A stretch of DNA of 64,000 nt from G963667855 sp963667855 (lineage in GTDB: Bacteria; Planctomycetota; Phycisphaerae; UBA1845): NCBI GenBank assembly GCA_963667855.2, contig CAXXKI010000033.1, positions 124,001 through 188,000 of the forward strand. The letters run 5' to 3'. Below the pieces are notes generated by a model. That model had not been told where the DNA came from, searched no databases, and saw only the letters and a program-made list of their open reading frames with translations. Of this stretch, positions 9,201 to 18,160 are shown piece by piece; positions within the stretch are counted from its first letter, which is position 1; the number at the start of each line of letters is the position of its first letter. Made by a program: the position numbers and the translations under genes.

Positions 9201-12122
9201 TGTTCAAGGAACGTATCGCCAGTGACAACCGCAGCAAGATATCGGATAAAGGTGGGGGGAAAACCGGGGGGGGCGGTGTCGTCCCGCCCCGTCTACTCGG
9301 GGGCGTTGTTTTGGGTGACGGCAGTATACGACCCCACAATCTTTGAAGTTAAAGTTAATGGATGGACTCGGACTCATCCGACTGATGCCTGGAATTATTA
9401 TCATAAGGAATTGCGTAATTACGAACCGTTAATGTTTCAAGATTGGATCGGCGGAGGTTGGGACAATGACCAAAACATTTTAGTTTTGCTGGAACCTGGG
9501 AATACGGAAGTCTCGTTTAGAACAAACGAGTGGTATACGGTTCCGGATTATGTGGAAGTTAAGCTTAAAGGGGGGCATAGTGCTGACTCTTTGGGGGGGC
9601 GAAGTGTTCAGCTAATGCTTCACACTTTGAATTGGGCCGGCATGTGTGACGACGGGATACCGCATAAATCCGAAATCATGAAGTTTGAGCGAACAGCCAA
9701 CTTGACTGTCGGTGCATGTAAAGGCTTTAAGTTGGAGGATTGGAAGATAGAGCCGCCAGCATTGAAGAATGAATGCAAAGTGCCGCAAATCGCTTCTGAA
9801 CAACAAGCTGCTGAATTCGAGGTGAGTGCTATAGGAGTAGTTAATGACACCAATGTAAGCCTACCATCAATGCAAGTGGGGTATACTAGTTGGCGAGCAG
9901 GAAGGACCTTAGCCGAAAGTCTTGGCAATGATGCCTATTGGCATAACTACGCAATCTATGATCCTCAACAGCAAGATGCGAATGACGCATCGTTCTTGAG
10001 GATCAATCTCCACGGTATTTGGTATGCAGTTGAGGATCTTCCTGATTGGAGTTGGACATTTGAACAGGATACGTGTGGGCGGAAATACCTACGCGTTACC
10101 GACAACTGTGCGGGGCTGTCCTACGATTACTTTATTAGGAATCGTTGGAATGACGATGACGAAGCCATCGATGAGGACGATTTTAGTTTCCAGTATGCCA
10201 AGCTTCGTCGCGTTGTAGACCATAATGATGGAAATAGTATTCAACGTGTTTATCACTATGCAGGAGAGGATATATCGAGTGAGTTGGAATCGCAGGTTGA
10301 TTCTCAAGGTAACGTTATTCGGTATGATGTCAGCTATGACTATTGGCAAACCGGTGAAGAGGTTGTGGATTTGAAGGTAACTGGTTACTCCGATTACGTG
10401 AATCAAGAATACTCGGCAGTTTTTGGGGAACCAACATACGGTGGAGCTAGTGGTAGTCGCCAACTCAAGTCGGCAACGGTCGTCGGTGATGGGGCTGCGC
10501 GAACATATGAGTGGTATCCAATAGAAGGTGATCATCCCGTTGGGAATGCGGGGAAACTAAAGGAAATCCGTGATGCTGCTGATACTGTTTTAGCCGACTT
10601 TGAGTACGACAATGCGGGGCGTTTGACCAAACGGAAACGTGGTGAGACAGTGATAGCTGAATATACATACGACTATCCTGGTCAAGTGGGGGGGGGCAGT
10701 TCGACTCAATCTCCCTCTGATGCGTTGTTTGAGGACGGAGAGAATGGTTGGGATGCTCGTGAGTACGATATGGAGGCGAAATTCTATATTGACGAGGACT
10801 TGCACCATGAGACGATTGTCCGGCATTTTGATGAATTCGATCGTATTCGAGAAATACACCAATTTATGTATTTAGATGCTACTCTCGAACACCTTCGCGA
10901 TCCGGCGGTAACTTTATTGTCTTATCAAACGAATATGGTGTATCAAACGCCTCCCGAAGACGTGAACGAGATACCAAACGATAGTTTCTTGTTCCAGGAT
11001 TGCGGCTATCCCGCACTTCGAGTAGTGGAGCAAGAGCTACCAATTGGTGGAGTTTCACGATACTCGGTTTTGGATTGTGATTCCAATGTTTTGGAAACCT
11101 TCATGGCTGATTCTGGTTTGAACACTGAGCCGGACAATACTGCCAAGAAATTCCGTTCGGTGAACACATATATTGCGGAAAGTAGTGGAACTCCTGCGAT
11201 TCCGCGGGGTATTACTCAACCTGAAACGACAACCAAATATGTTGATAGCACAACTACCGCGACTACAGAACTTGAATACGATGATTCTGGTTATCTCACT
11301 AAACGCTATGAGCCAACGGTTGACGTTGGGGTGACGACACCTCATCGACAGACGCGAACAGTGACTTTAGATTCCCGGCATCGTGTCGATTATGAGGTTA
11401 TCGAACAACAAAACGGTGCAGGTTCCACCATTCTTGTTGATTACGATTACGATATCTATGGCAATCGGACATCCACCACCCAATCAAGCGGAGGTGTGGC
11501 TATTAGCGAGACCAACGAGTATGACGCTTTCGGTAGAATGACTAAGTTCACTGACGCAGATGGCTACGTCCACATGACGCGATTCTCAAATGGTTCTGGA
11601 TTGATCGAAAAGACGTATACATATGCCACGGGCGACACCGGGAACGTAATTGAAGAAATAGTTTACGATTACGAAAACGGGCGATTAAAGGGAGTTTCTG
11701 TAGCTGATCATAATGGGGAGTTCGCGTTGGATTCTCCGGATCAGTGGTTTACAACCAAATATAATTATGACGATTTCGGAAGAGTTACCTCTAAAACGAT
11801 TACGTCCGTAGATGAAGAAATATATATTGATTATCTAACGCACTATGAATACGACTATCAGGATCGTTTAGTAAAGATTACATACCCTGATGGGATATGG
11901 AAGCGGCTCATACGTGGCGGACGCGGAGAGATTACAGGAACCCAAATAGGTAATGGGGAAAATCCAGCCGCTTTTACAAGTGTATATAGTTATGATGCTA
12001 ACGGTAATCTTACCAAGAAGGAGTGTGAGGGGAGTCCGAGTTGTGCGGAGAGTACCGAATACTATTACGACGACTACAACCGGTTGACCAAAAAATCCTT
12101 GGATGGGCAAGCGAGTCAGTAG
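6252..12122 (+). CDS. secreted vWA / calcium-repeat / YD-repeat giant protein (first part of a split RHS system)
   Basis: This protein has 1956 aa. A Sec signal peptide (1-26, ending ICALA) is followed by Asp/Asn/Cys-rich calcium-binding repeats (27-76). A von Willebrand A domain (about 99-290) carries an intact MIDAS start, DSSGS at 107-111. A second large repeat block (about 320-486) contains many GIPDEC-type units. Next come a beta-rich region, further calcium repeats (about 747-845) and another beta-rich region. RHS/YD repeats run from about residue 1330 to the end. vWA MIDAS domains bind ligands through a divalent metal, which suggests an adhesive head. YD repeats form a hollow beta shell in RHS/Tc toxins. 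The chain stops in the middle of a YD array and has no RHS core (DPxGR...DPTGL) or toxin. The next gene continues the array. It is probably cell-surface or extracellular. Confidence 0.85.
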   Translation: MPRKLVSHPLVSLTIVFLGIPICALADCNGNGIQDEKDIFYGTSRDCHENGIPDECDIALGISADLNSNGIPDECELEPSAVRGSTLERCSNPPPAGELVDIVFVVDSSGSVTDDYQKQLMAVANAINEPDAIIPADGTVAVAVIKFSQEPFTYVPLTVVDSPYTASSISQTVLGMTGPAGETIPGCAFERAMQILTECANGEKRYVVFTCDGGFDGHYEGTFEASEALRTMETPVTICSGHFGDTEDTNKWYWPQFVLGMKKVANTDDFYSDDCDAIYCSRPREYGSQPHGEYRYIPIADSGEASSELQELCRWCFCDKLNDCNCNSLDDIDDVISGRSEDCNGNSIPDECEPDCNNNSFPDECDIAERRSDDCNANMIPDECEPDCNNNEIPDECDIVEERCQDCDRNGIPDECEFVDCNANSIFDVCEITWGVVEDCDGDGVPDECRIVCDDCDHNGVLDVDDITTDPSLDLNLNGLIDYCEGSTLTTSFEYPEFEDASLSCSGAPPVCATPLDGQNGWYDDPNGAVKGRVSLQQIGNWGDGDQCLNLLANPGSNSDHSIILGPRVTLAEDADIEVLCFDVHATGSDFGKLFFEIADFCEDGEPRSSLSALTLDNINESVLTGVMIDGEHIYGREGKGQNVQYHEISDFDPTNTNNRTVAIYINHKYGSYVVEYDTSNAEYVCDTTGQNYSDFRNAVRNMDTSNTIPSVSEGEHRQLVIRTDGDMGPQNNVQIYIDNIRYKKWSDCNGDWEPDEITLQIDQVFPDADANNDGVFDACQDCNGNDVFDDVDIERGDESDCNGNGIPDSCDIDRTLPEIVGYYGRYGGGSTDLNANSIPDDCEEPLWNDPNGRILPPPIYSVWNEYSCNYGQDHAYYGGEACYRSLVAPGKWTPSEDAGFPGYGICGNGIGECDDCWYFFPMWYYQGFLINNGQRYPIEQAPIMFGDFELKEGGGGTVYAPEYYARFQRIEGMDCIQDVSLECSRNVSPVTTAARYRIKVGGKPGGAVSSRPVYSGALFWVTAVYDPTIFEVKVNGWTRTHPTDAWNYYHKELRNYEPLMFQDWIGGGWDNDQNILVLLEPGNTEVSFRTNEWYTVPDYVEVKLKGGHSADSLGGRSVQLMLHTLNWAGMCDDGIPHKSEIMKFERTANLTVGACKGFKLEDWKIEPPALKNECKVPQIASEQQAAEFEVSAIGVVNDTNVSLPSMQVGYTSWRAGRTLAESLGNDAYWHNYAIYDPQQQDANDASFLRINLHGIWYAVEDLPDWSWTFEQDTCGRKYLRVTDNCAGLSYDYFIRNRWNDDDEAIDEDDFSFQYAKLRRVVDHNDGNSIQRVYHYAGEDISSELESQVDSQGNVIRYDVSYDYWQTGEEVVDLKVTGYSDYVNQEYSAVFGEPTYGGASGSRQLKSATVVGDGAARTYEWYPIEGDHPVGNAGKLKEIRDAADTVLADFEYDNAGRLTKRKRGETVIAEYTYDYPGQVGGGSSTQSPSDALFEDGENGWDAREYDMEAKFYIDEDLHHETIVRHFDEFDRIREIHQFMYLDATLEHLRDPAVTLLSYQTNMVYQTPPEDVNEIPNDSFLFQDCGYPALRVVEQELPIGGVSRYSVLDCDSNVLETFMADSGLNTEPDNTAKKFRSVNTYIAESSGTPAIPRGITQPETTTKYVDSTTTATTELEYDDSGYLTKRYEPTVDVGVTTPHRQTRTVTLDSRHRVDYEVIEQQNGAGSTILVDYDYDIYGNRTSTTQSSGGVAISETNEYDAFGRMTKFTDADGYVHMTRFSNGSGLIEKTYTYATGDTGNVIEEIVYDYENGRLKGVSVADHNGEFALDSPDQWFTTKYNYDDFGRVTSKTITSVDEEIYIDYLTHYEYDYQDRLVKITYPDGIWKRLIRGGRGEITGTQIGNGENPAAFTSVYSYDANGNLTKKECEGSPSCAESTEYYYDDYNRLTKKSLDGQASQ

Positions 12123-12126
12123 GAGG
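12121..12126 (+). promoter_or_regulatory. Shine-Dalgarno that fixes the start of the second YD-repeat gene
   Basis: AGGAGG at 12121-12126 overlaps the TAG stop (12120-12122) of the upstream giant gene and lies 6 nt before an ATG at 12133 (a second ATG follows at 12136). This selects 12133 over an upstream in-frame ATG at 12103, and it places a clean signal peptide at the N-terminus. The arrangement implies re-initiation or translational coupling. Confidence 0.7.
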
Positions 12127-12132
12127 ATTACG

Positions 12133-14475
12133 ATGATGAATATGAGAATAGCCACTTGCGTTTTTACGATGATTTTGTCGCTCCCGACTTTCAGCGATAA
12201 GGCTCGAGCAGATATCGAAACTCATTATTCGTATGATGATATGGGTAATGTTCTTCGCGAATTCGTTGTAGATACCGATTGTAGTCCCAATGTAGCATTG
12301 TCAGAACACAGGACCAAATACGATAATCTAGGGCGACCGTACGAGGTTACGGTGTTAGCAAATCCTGGTGAAGCATTGGATCCAACGAAGGATAGAATCT
12401 CTAAGACTACTTACGACTGGCGTGGTAAGGAGATCGTAACAAGAAAGTGTGCGAGTTCCGGAAACGATGCAGTGATGCAATATCAGTACGATTCTGCTGG
12501 GCGGCAGACGAAAATGATTGATCCGACGGGAGGCGTAACAGAAAAACGCTATGACGGTCGCGGTAATGTAATATGGGAAAAGGACCCACTTAACAATGTC
12601 GTCAGTTATTTCTACGATGCTGGTGGCCGTAAGTACTTAACGCGACAATCTGTTATGCCAAAGCCTGGTTTTTCTACAACTCGTGAGGAGTTGTTATTAC
12701 TCGATAGTCGTGGCAACTGGTATGTACGACTGGTTCACGGTGGTACGGTGGCGAATTTAAAAGCTAGGCAATATCGCCGCGTGTTTGATTCGTTGGGTCG
12801 AGTTATAGAGGAAGCTCAGTTGGCTACGGCTTGGAGTTGGCTAACAGAACCTTATGATAACACGGTGGATCGAGTTACCACGTATCAATACGACGGGAGT
12901 AGTGGACGTGTTGCCCGAAAAACCACATATGCCGGTGATATAGCAGAGCAGAGGATTACCGAGTACCAATACGATAGTATGGGGCGACTAACCCGAGAGA
13001 CAGATCCGGAAGGGAATGTCGAGGTAAGAACGTATGACCTAAACTCACGCTTGGAGACCATAGAAAATACGGATGGAAATCTACCTGATCATCGGTTTGT
13101 GACGTACATTTATGATGATTGTGGTAGAGTGTTGACGAAAAAACATCACGGAGCCGGTGCAATCGCTGATATCGAAATCGAATACGAATACGAGGGATTA
13201 GATAGGGTGAAGACCGCTACCGATTCGCGTGGAGTGGTTAGGGAGTATTCTTACAATGGCTTTGGAGAAAAGATACAAGTTAAAGATAACGCTCAGGGAA
13301 CATCAACAAGAGTAACTGATTATGTATACGATCAACTCGGAAAGTTAACCCTTCAGCGAGCTTGGGATGGTGATTGTCCAGTATTTTCCGGAGCATATCC
13401 AACTGGCACATCTCAGGACACGATCTTCAAGTACGATCTATCTGGACGTCGAACGAAAGCTACGTTCCCCGATGGAGCTATTTTCTCCTACGAATATGAC
13501 AACGGCGGTCGTTTGACAAAAAGAACAGATCCACGTGGGCAGGTGACTGATTATACACATAATACTTATGGGCAGCCATTAACCAAAGAGGTTAACGATG
13601 TTTTGGTTGCCAGTTTTGAATACGACGCTATCGGACAAATGACTTTAGCTCAACGGGATACAGCCAATAAAGTCGAATGCGATTACGATGATTTTGGTCA
13701 GCGAACAACCGAAACTCAGACTGTTAGCGGCGTAGCGGCTACAGTTTCATCTGAATACAACCAGCGTGGAGAACTCATTCGATTGACTTACCCGGGAGTG
13801 GCTAGTGTAGAACTAACTTACGAGTACGATAAAAACGGTAAGGTTACGAGAATTAGCCGTGGCGGAGTTTCATTAACCGAATACGATTATGAAGGTGAGT
13901 ATCTTGTCGAGCGTCGAACGCGCACCGCTAACCACCCAACTGAGAAATGGATTAAGACTAAACGCGAATACAATGTTCTTCGCCAGGAAACAGATATAGA
14001 CAACACCGTCGGGCCGGAGACTGGTTTGCCCGCAGCAGTTCTTATGCAGTACGATTATGAATACGACGCGGTAGGTACTCGTACTCGAGCAACCGGAATC
14101 GACCCTGATTCTCAGAATCCTAAAGCTATTCAAGATTTGATTTACGCCTATGATGATCTTTATCGTTTGACTTCAGTTACACACGCTCTTTTGCCTGCTG
14201 GCCACCAAAGCGAATTGTTTAATTACGATATATTGGGAAACCGAGTTGGCGACGGCAACGGTGGAATATACGGTTTCAAGGATACGCGAGGTCCTGTAGC
14301 TCATACGATTACTTATGATGGACATAACTTGGTTAACGAATACACGTCTATCGATGATGAAGTTATTTTCCATGACCAGGCTGGTAACCTTACTCAAGAT
14401 GAAAACGGGTTGCTCTACGAGTACGACAACGAAAATCGTTTAACTAAAATCAGCAAACCTCCGCTGCAGCCGTAG
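12133..14475 (+). CDS. secreted RHS/YD-repeat protein (second part of a split RHS system)
   Basis: This 780-aa protein starts at 12133, just downstream of a strong Shine-Dalgarno. The N-terminus is a Sec signal peptide ending in KARA followed by Asp. Almost all of the mature protein is YD repeats of the Y-(D/E)-x-x-G-R-(L/V)-T type. It contains no RHS core motif and no toxin domain; it ends within a repeat (YEYDNENRLTKI). Its first mature residues (THYSYDDMGN) continue the repeat rhythm in which the upstream protein stops. Its last repeat is followed logically by the first one (FVYDALGRRVTKID) of the protein at 16096. It is therefore best read as the middle shell segment of a three-part RHS assembly. 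The signal peptide implies assembly outside the cytoplasm. Confidence 0.85.
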   Translation: MMNMRIATCVFTMILSLPTFSDKARADIETHYSYDDMGNVLREFVVDTDCSPNVALSEHRTKYDNLGRPYEVTVLANPGEALDPTKDRISKTTYDWRGKEIVTRKCASSGNDAVMQYQYDSAGRQTKMIDPTGGVTEKRYDGRGNVIWEKDPLNNVVSYFYDAGGRKYLTRQSVMPKPGFSTTREELLLLDSRGNWYVRLVHGGTVANLKARQYRRVFDSLGRVIEEAQLATAWSWLTEPYDNTVDRVTTYQYDGSSGRVARKTTYAGDIAEQRITEYQYDSMGRLTRETDPEGNVEVRTYDLNSRLETIENTDGNLPDHRFVTYIYDDCGRVLTKKHHGAGAIADIEIEYEYEGLDRVKTATDSRGVVREYSYNGFGEKIQVKDNAQGTSTRVTDYVYDQLGKLTLQRAWDGDCPVFSGAYPTGTSQDTIFKYDLSGRRTKATFPDGAIFSYEYDNGGRLTKRTDPRGQVTDYTHNTYGQPLTKEVNDVLVASFEYDAIGQMTLAQRDTANKVECDYDDFGQRTTETQTVSGVAATVSSEYNQRGELIRLTYPGVASVELTYEYDKNGKVTRISRGGVSLTEYDYEGEYLVERRTRTANHPTEKWIKTKREYNVLRQETDIDNTVGPETGLPAAVLMQYDYEYDAVGTRTRATGIDPDSQNPKAIQDLIYAYDDLYRLTSVTHALLPAGHQSELFNYDILGNRVGDGNGGIYGFKDTRGPVAHTITYDGHNLVNEYTSIDDEVIFHDQAGNLTQDENGLLYEYDNENRLTKISKPPLQP

Positions 14476-14549
14476 TCGAGTTGAATATTGTAAAGAATCT
14501 GTTTGACTATGTGACCACAAAACATAATGCAAGTTAGAAGGGAGCTCTA

Positions 14550-16001
14550 ATGGGCATCCAAAAACAAACGTGGATAATCGCAGTTATAGTTGTAACTTAT
14601 TGTTGGACTGCGTTAGCCGATTGGCCGAAGAGAGCGGAAGATGATGCTCGTTGGGCAGTTGCCGAGCGATTCATGGAAGCAGGACAATACAATTCGGCCG
14701 CGCTAGTTTTCGGACGGATTTTTGATGACTATCCAGGCTCTCAGCGTGCTGCCCTTAAAAAAGCGATTGCTCTGGAAAAAGCTGGGCCAACAGAAGCACA
14801 AGTCGTTCCTATGGGAGCCGATGGCGCACCGGCGGCTATTGGTGTTGCCGCTAGTTATGAAACGGCCATTAATATAGAACCTTTCGGCTACTGGGGAAAA
14901 GTGGGCCTACACAAGTTAGCTAAGTACTACTACGACAATGGTAACGATTACGAATGCCAGCTTTGTATTGATCAACTGCGAGAGAGGTTTGCCGGTACTC
15001 GCTGGGCGGCCCGAGCGGATTTACTTGAAGCACAACTTAACGGTGAGGATACAACGGTTGCTGAAACCAAGCTGGCTCAAGAAGTGGCTTCGTGGGAAGC
15101 GTATCGTAAAGCCAATAAATCCTTATCAAATGATGATGCTGCTGACCAGGCAAGAATCGCTAGGTTAGAATCTGTCGCTCAACGTTTTCCTTCAACCGGT
15201 TCTGCTCTCCAGGCGTTGGAATCCAAAGGTTACCTCCTTATTCGTAACAAGCGAGCTAATGAAGCCATCGTTACTTTCAAAAATATAATAGATAAGGCTG
15301 GTAGAGAGGCGATTGAACCCGCTATTGTCCAACGGGCTCAAAGTCGGTTGGCGTCCTTGTACCATGCCGCAGGGCGAAAAGCCGAGGCCTTGCAGGAATT
15401 CGATCAACTTGCCAATAAAGCAACTGATCCAACTATCGAATCGAACGCAACACTGCAAGCTGCTGGTCTGTATTTTGAATTGCTACAACCAAGACGCTGG
15501 AGCGATGAAGAAGTAACTGTCGAAGAATGGCAGGAGGTTCGTGATCGTTGCCAGAAAGTTAAGAATCTCCCTCGAGCAAAGCCACGAGAGGTTGCTCGGG
15601 CGGATCTTATGATTCTTGAAAGCTACCTGTGGGAGAAAGATCCCAAAGAATGTCTTCGTCTTGCGGAAACCTTTATTAATTCACATGATGAGCAAAATTA
15701 TCGTCGAGAGTTAGCTACTGCACACCTGTTCGCTGGTGAAAGTCTACTGAGACTTGGGAGAGCCGAAGAATCAATAACTCATTTACGGTGGATTACTACC
15801 GAGTACGAGCAAAAAGGTAAGATTTGGCCATGGTCGTATCTGACTGCCAGAACCTATTATAAGCTGTACGACGCTTTACGACGCACCAAAGCTCCGGAAG
15901 AAGAAGCGTTGGCTGTAGCTCAGTTTATTTTAGAGAACTTTCCCGGTACGGAGTGTGCCGATCTCATTCAAGCGTCAGTGGACCGCCACGCCGCCAACTA
16001 A
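14550..16001 (+). CDS. secreted tetratricopeptide-repeat protein in the RHS operon
   Basis: This 483-aa protein has a signal peptide (cleavage after CWTALA, about residue 23). The mature part consists of TPR-like helical hairpins, for example AERFMEAGQYNSAALVFGRI (40-60) and matching units near 120, 200, 250, 380 and 440. The pattern resembles BamD/YbgF-type outer-membrane TPR proteins. A Shine-Dalgarno-like GGGAG precedes the ATG. It sits between the second and third YD-repeat genes, about 75 bp after one and 95 bp before the other, so it is probably in the same operon. A reasonable inference is that it works as a periplasmic scaffold or chaperone for the secreted RHS pieces, but no catalytic motif is visible and a role in surface anchoring is equally possible. 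Confidence 0.75.
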   Translation: MGIQKQTWIIAVIVVTYCWTALADWPKRAEDDARWAVAERFMEAGQYNSAALVFGRIFDDYPGSQRAALKKAIALEKAGPTEAQVVPMGADGAPAAIGVAASYETAINIEPFGYWGKVGLHKLAKYYYDNGNDYECQLCIDQLRERFAGTRWAARADLLEAQLNGEDTTVAETKLAQEVASWEAYRKANKSLSNDDAADQARIARLESVAQRFPSTGSALQALESKGYLLIRNKRANEAIVTFKNIIDKAGREAIEPAIVQRAQSRLASLYHAAGRKAEALQEFDQLANKATDPTIESNATLQAAGLYFELLQPRRWSDEEVTVEEWQEVRDRCQKVKNLPRAKPREVARADLMILESYLWEKDPKECLRLAETFINSHDEQNYRRELATAHLFAGESLLRLGRAEESITHLRWITTEYEQKGKIWPWSYLTARTYYKLYDALRRTKAPEEEALAVAQFILENFPGTECADLIQASVDRHAAN

Positions 16002-16095
16002 AGGTATGCGAAGCTATAATTCCCGGCGAAAAAACGGCAGTTGAAGTTAATTCGTAAATAACAATCGTTCGCAGCGTTCAGAAAAGGAACCAGTT

Positions 16096-17667
16096 ATGCG
16101 CACGCAATCATCATCGAAGTTTTTAGTATTCTGGTCAGGTTTGTGCACATTGGGATCCACCTCAGCACTGATTGGTGCCATCGCAATGGCAGTAACGCTG
16201 TTTATTCCTGCTGGTAGCGTCCTGGCCGATGCGCCCCCTCCACCTTGTGAGGATCCGTGTTCTCCTGGGTGTCCGTATGAAGGACACGCATGTTGCGATT
16301 TGGATGTTTCGTGTTGCGGACCAGTAACTGCCGATGACTGCAATGCTAACGGCATCCATGATTCATGTGATCTCTCATACGGAGTCGTCGATGACTGTAA
16401 TGGTAATGATATTCCCGACGACTGCGAAACGAACCTGAACTGCGACAATATTGAATTCGTCTACGACGCTCTTGGACGGCGGGTGACTAAAATCGATCGC
16501 ACAGGTTCAAATCCGGTAACGACGCGGTATTTCTACTTCGGCGATAACGTCATTACCGAGACCGGCGAAGGCGGTACGCTCGAACGCTATTACGTCAATG
16601 GGCCCCAATACACTGACGAACGCATCCTGGTAAACGATGCGGCGGCAGGAACGGAATACTACTATCTGCCTCAAGAGCTATATACGGTAGCGGCTTTGGC
16701 CGATATGGCTGGCTTGATCGTAGAGTCCTATGTCTATGATGCGTACGGCAAGCTCAGTATCTTTGAACAAGCTACGCCAGGAGTGTTTACGGAACGATTT
16801 GACAGCGAGCTAAACCCATATTTCTTCACTGGCCGTCGATTGGATTTTGTATATCTTACCGATGACACTAATAACCCCAAACAGCTCTACTACTATCGCG
16901 CACGAAGCTATGATCCCGTTCACGGAAGGTTCTTACAGCGTGATCCAGCGGAATACGCAGATTCCATGAATCTGTATCAGTACGCGATGAGTAGTCCACT
17001 TGTGTTCACGGACCCAACTGGTTTGAGTTTTGATGAAGACGTTGAAAACGCGATCGGAGATTATTATGGGGATCGAGCTGCGGCTGCTTTTCGGATTAAC
17101 GAGTCCATCGGGTTTGGTAAGGACGTTGCTGAGCTAATCGTCGAAGGCGCAATGGCTTACTATGGAGTAAGTGAATATAGGGATTTATATTATCAAGTAA
17201 TCAACGATGAAATTACTTTTTATGAAATATTGTTCCAACATCGTCAGGATGGTTTTTTTCCGAACGGAAAACTCGCTTCCACTAGTCGGTTTCTTACGAA
17301 TATTGGGAAGCGAGCTCTCAGGATGGCAGCCAAAGGCAGTCGCTTGGCTAAGTACGTACCAAGGTCATTGCTTCGCGGTGCGAAGGACACAGTTGTTTAT
17401 ATAGGCAGAATAAGCGGTGAAATAGTATATGTTGGGATAACTCGGAATTCCGAAACACGATTCAGGCAACATGGTGACAGGCACGGGATACTTGAGGTTA
17501 TATCGAAAAAAATGACGAGAAGGCAAGCGAGGGCGATTGAGCAATGCTTTATCAACCTCAAAAAACCGAGAAATAATATAATAAACTCGATTGGAACGTG
17601 GCGGACCTGGTATGATGACGCGATAAAATGGGGTACTAAGTGGATGGCTGACAACAATTTCTTGTGA
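16096..17667 (+). CDS. secreted RHS core protein with C-terminal GIY-YIG nuclease-like toxin
   Basis: This protein has 523 aa. A long signal sequence (about 1-45) and a short calcium-repeat block (about 77-115) precede a few YD repeats. The complete RHS core follows, with YYRARSYDPVHGRFLQRDP and then DPTGL at about 305-310; this is where the shell ends and the variable toxin begins in polymorphic RHS proteins. The C-terminal region of about 210 residues contains a GIY-YIG-like site: VVYIG (433-437), YVGIT about ten residues later, an Arg in the RFRQHG segment, a Glu in RAIEQ near 481 and Asn residues after it. GIY-YIG domains cut DNA or RNA. The next gene encodes an Imm26-like protein 19 bp downstream, as expected for a toxin/immunity pair. 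The toxin call is inferred from motif spacing and context. Confidence 0.8.
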   Translation: MRTQSSSKFLVFWSGLCTLGSTSALIGAIAMAVTLFIPAGSVLADAPPPPCEDPCSPGCPYEGHACCDLDVSCCGPVTADDCNANGIHDSCDLSYGVVDDCNGNDIPDDCETNLNCDNIEFVYDALGRRVTKIDRTGSNPVTTRYFYFGDNVITETGEGGTLERYYVNGPQYTDERILVNDAAAGTEYYYLPQELYTVAALADMAGLIVESYVYDAYGKLSIFEQATPGVFTERFDSELNPYFFTGRRLDFVYLTDDTNNPKQLYYYRARSYDPVHGRFLQRDPAEYADSMNLYQYAMSSPLVFTDPTGLSFDEDVENAIGDYYGDRAAAAFRINESIGFGKDVAELIVEGAMAYYGVSEYRDLYYQVINDEITFYEILFQHRQDGFFPNGKLASTSRFLTNIGKRALRMAAKGSRLAKYVPRSLLRGAKDTVVYIGRISGEIVYVGITRNSETRFRQHGDRHGILEVISKKMTRRQARAIEQCFINLKKPRNNIINSIGTWRTWYDDAIKWGTKWMADNNFL

Positions 17668-17686
17668 TCGATATGGACACGAGCTT

Positions 17687-18145
17687 ATGAATATGTGCGT
17701 TTTAAAAAAAACGAATAAAATCCCGCGCCCGGGCGATGTTTTTGTTTTGCAAGTTGCCGCTGACAAGTTTGTGTGGGGCCGAGTAATAAAAGACGATACT
17801 CGAATAGGCAATTTCGAGGGCGTGTGGCTTTTGTATTTATATTCCGAAACGTCTACTTCCTTGGGGTGTATGCCAGAACTGAAGAAAGAGAATTTGCTTA
17901 TACCTCCTTTTGGATCTAATCGGCAACCATGGCAAAAGGGGTATTTCCAGACAGTTAAACATGTATCTTTAAATGCCGGCGATATACTTGCGTCCCATTG
18001 TTTCATTGATGGTAGAGGATGGTACTTTGATGAGTATGGAAACCGGCTCGAAAGTCTTACTGACGATCGTCAGGAATGGGGGGACTGGGGTGTTTTCCCC
18101 TATGTAGATGTAGACGAGAGAGTATCCGAAGCTCTTGGTTTATGA
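17687..18145 (+). CDS. Imm26-like immunity protein
   Basis: This small cytoplasmic protein (152 aa, no signal peptide) starts 19 bp after the RHS-toxin gene. The N-terminal segment PRPGDVFVLQ followed by KFVWGRVIKD matches the start of the Imm26 immunity family, whose members protect against polymorphic toxins. The C-terminal half is acidic. Both position and lack of export fit a cognate antidote to the GIY-YIG toxin. Two in-frame ATGs (17687 and 17693) are available and the Shine-Dalgarno is weak, so the exact start may be either. Family assignment is from pattern recognition and is moderately sure. The immunity role follows from position. Confidence 0.65.
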   Translation: MNMCVLKKTNKIPRPGDVFVLQVAADKFVWGRVIKDDTRIGNFEGVWLLYLYSETSTSLGCMPELKKENLLIPPFGSNRQPWQKGYFQTVKHVSLNAGDILASHCFIDGRGWYFDEYGNRLESLTDDRQEWGDWGVFPYVDVDERVSEALGL

Positions 18146-18160
18146 CATGTCCAGGATAGA

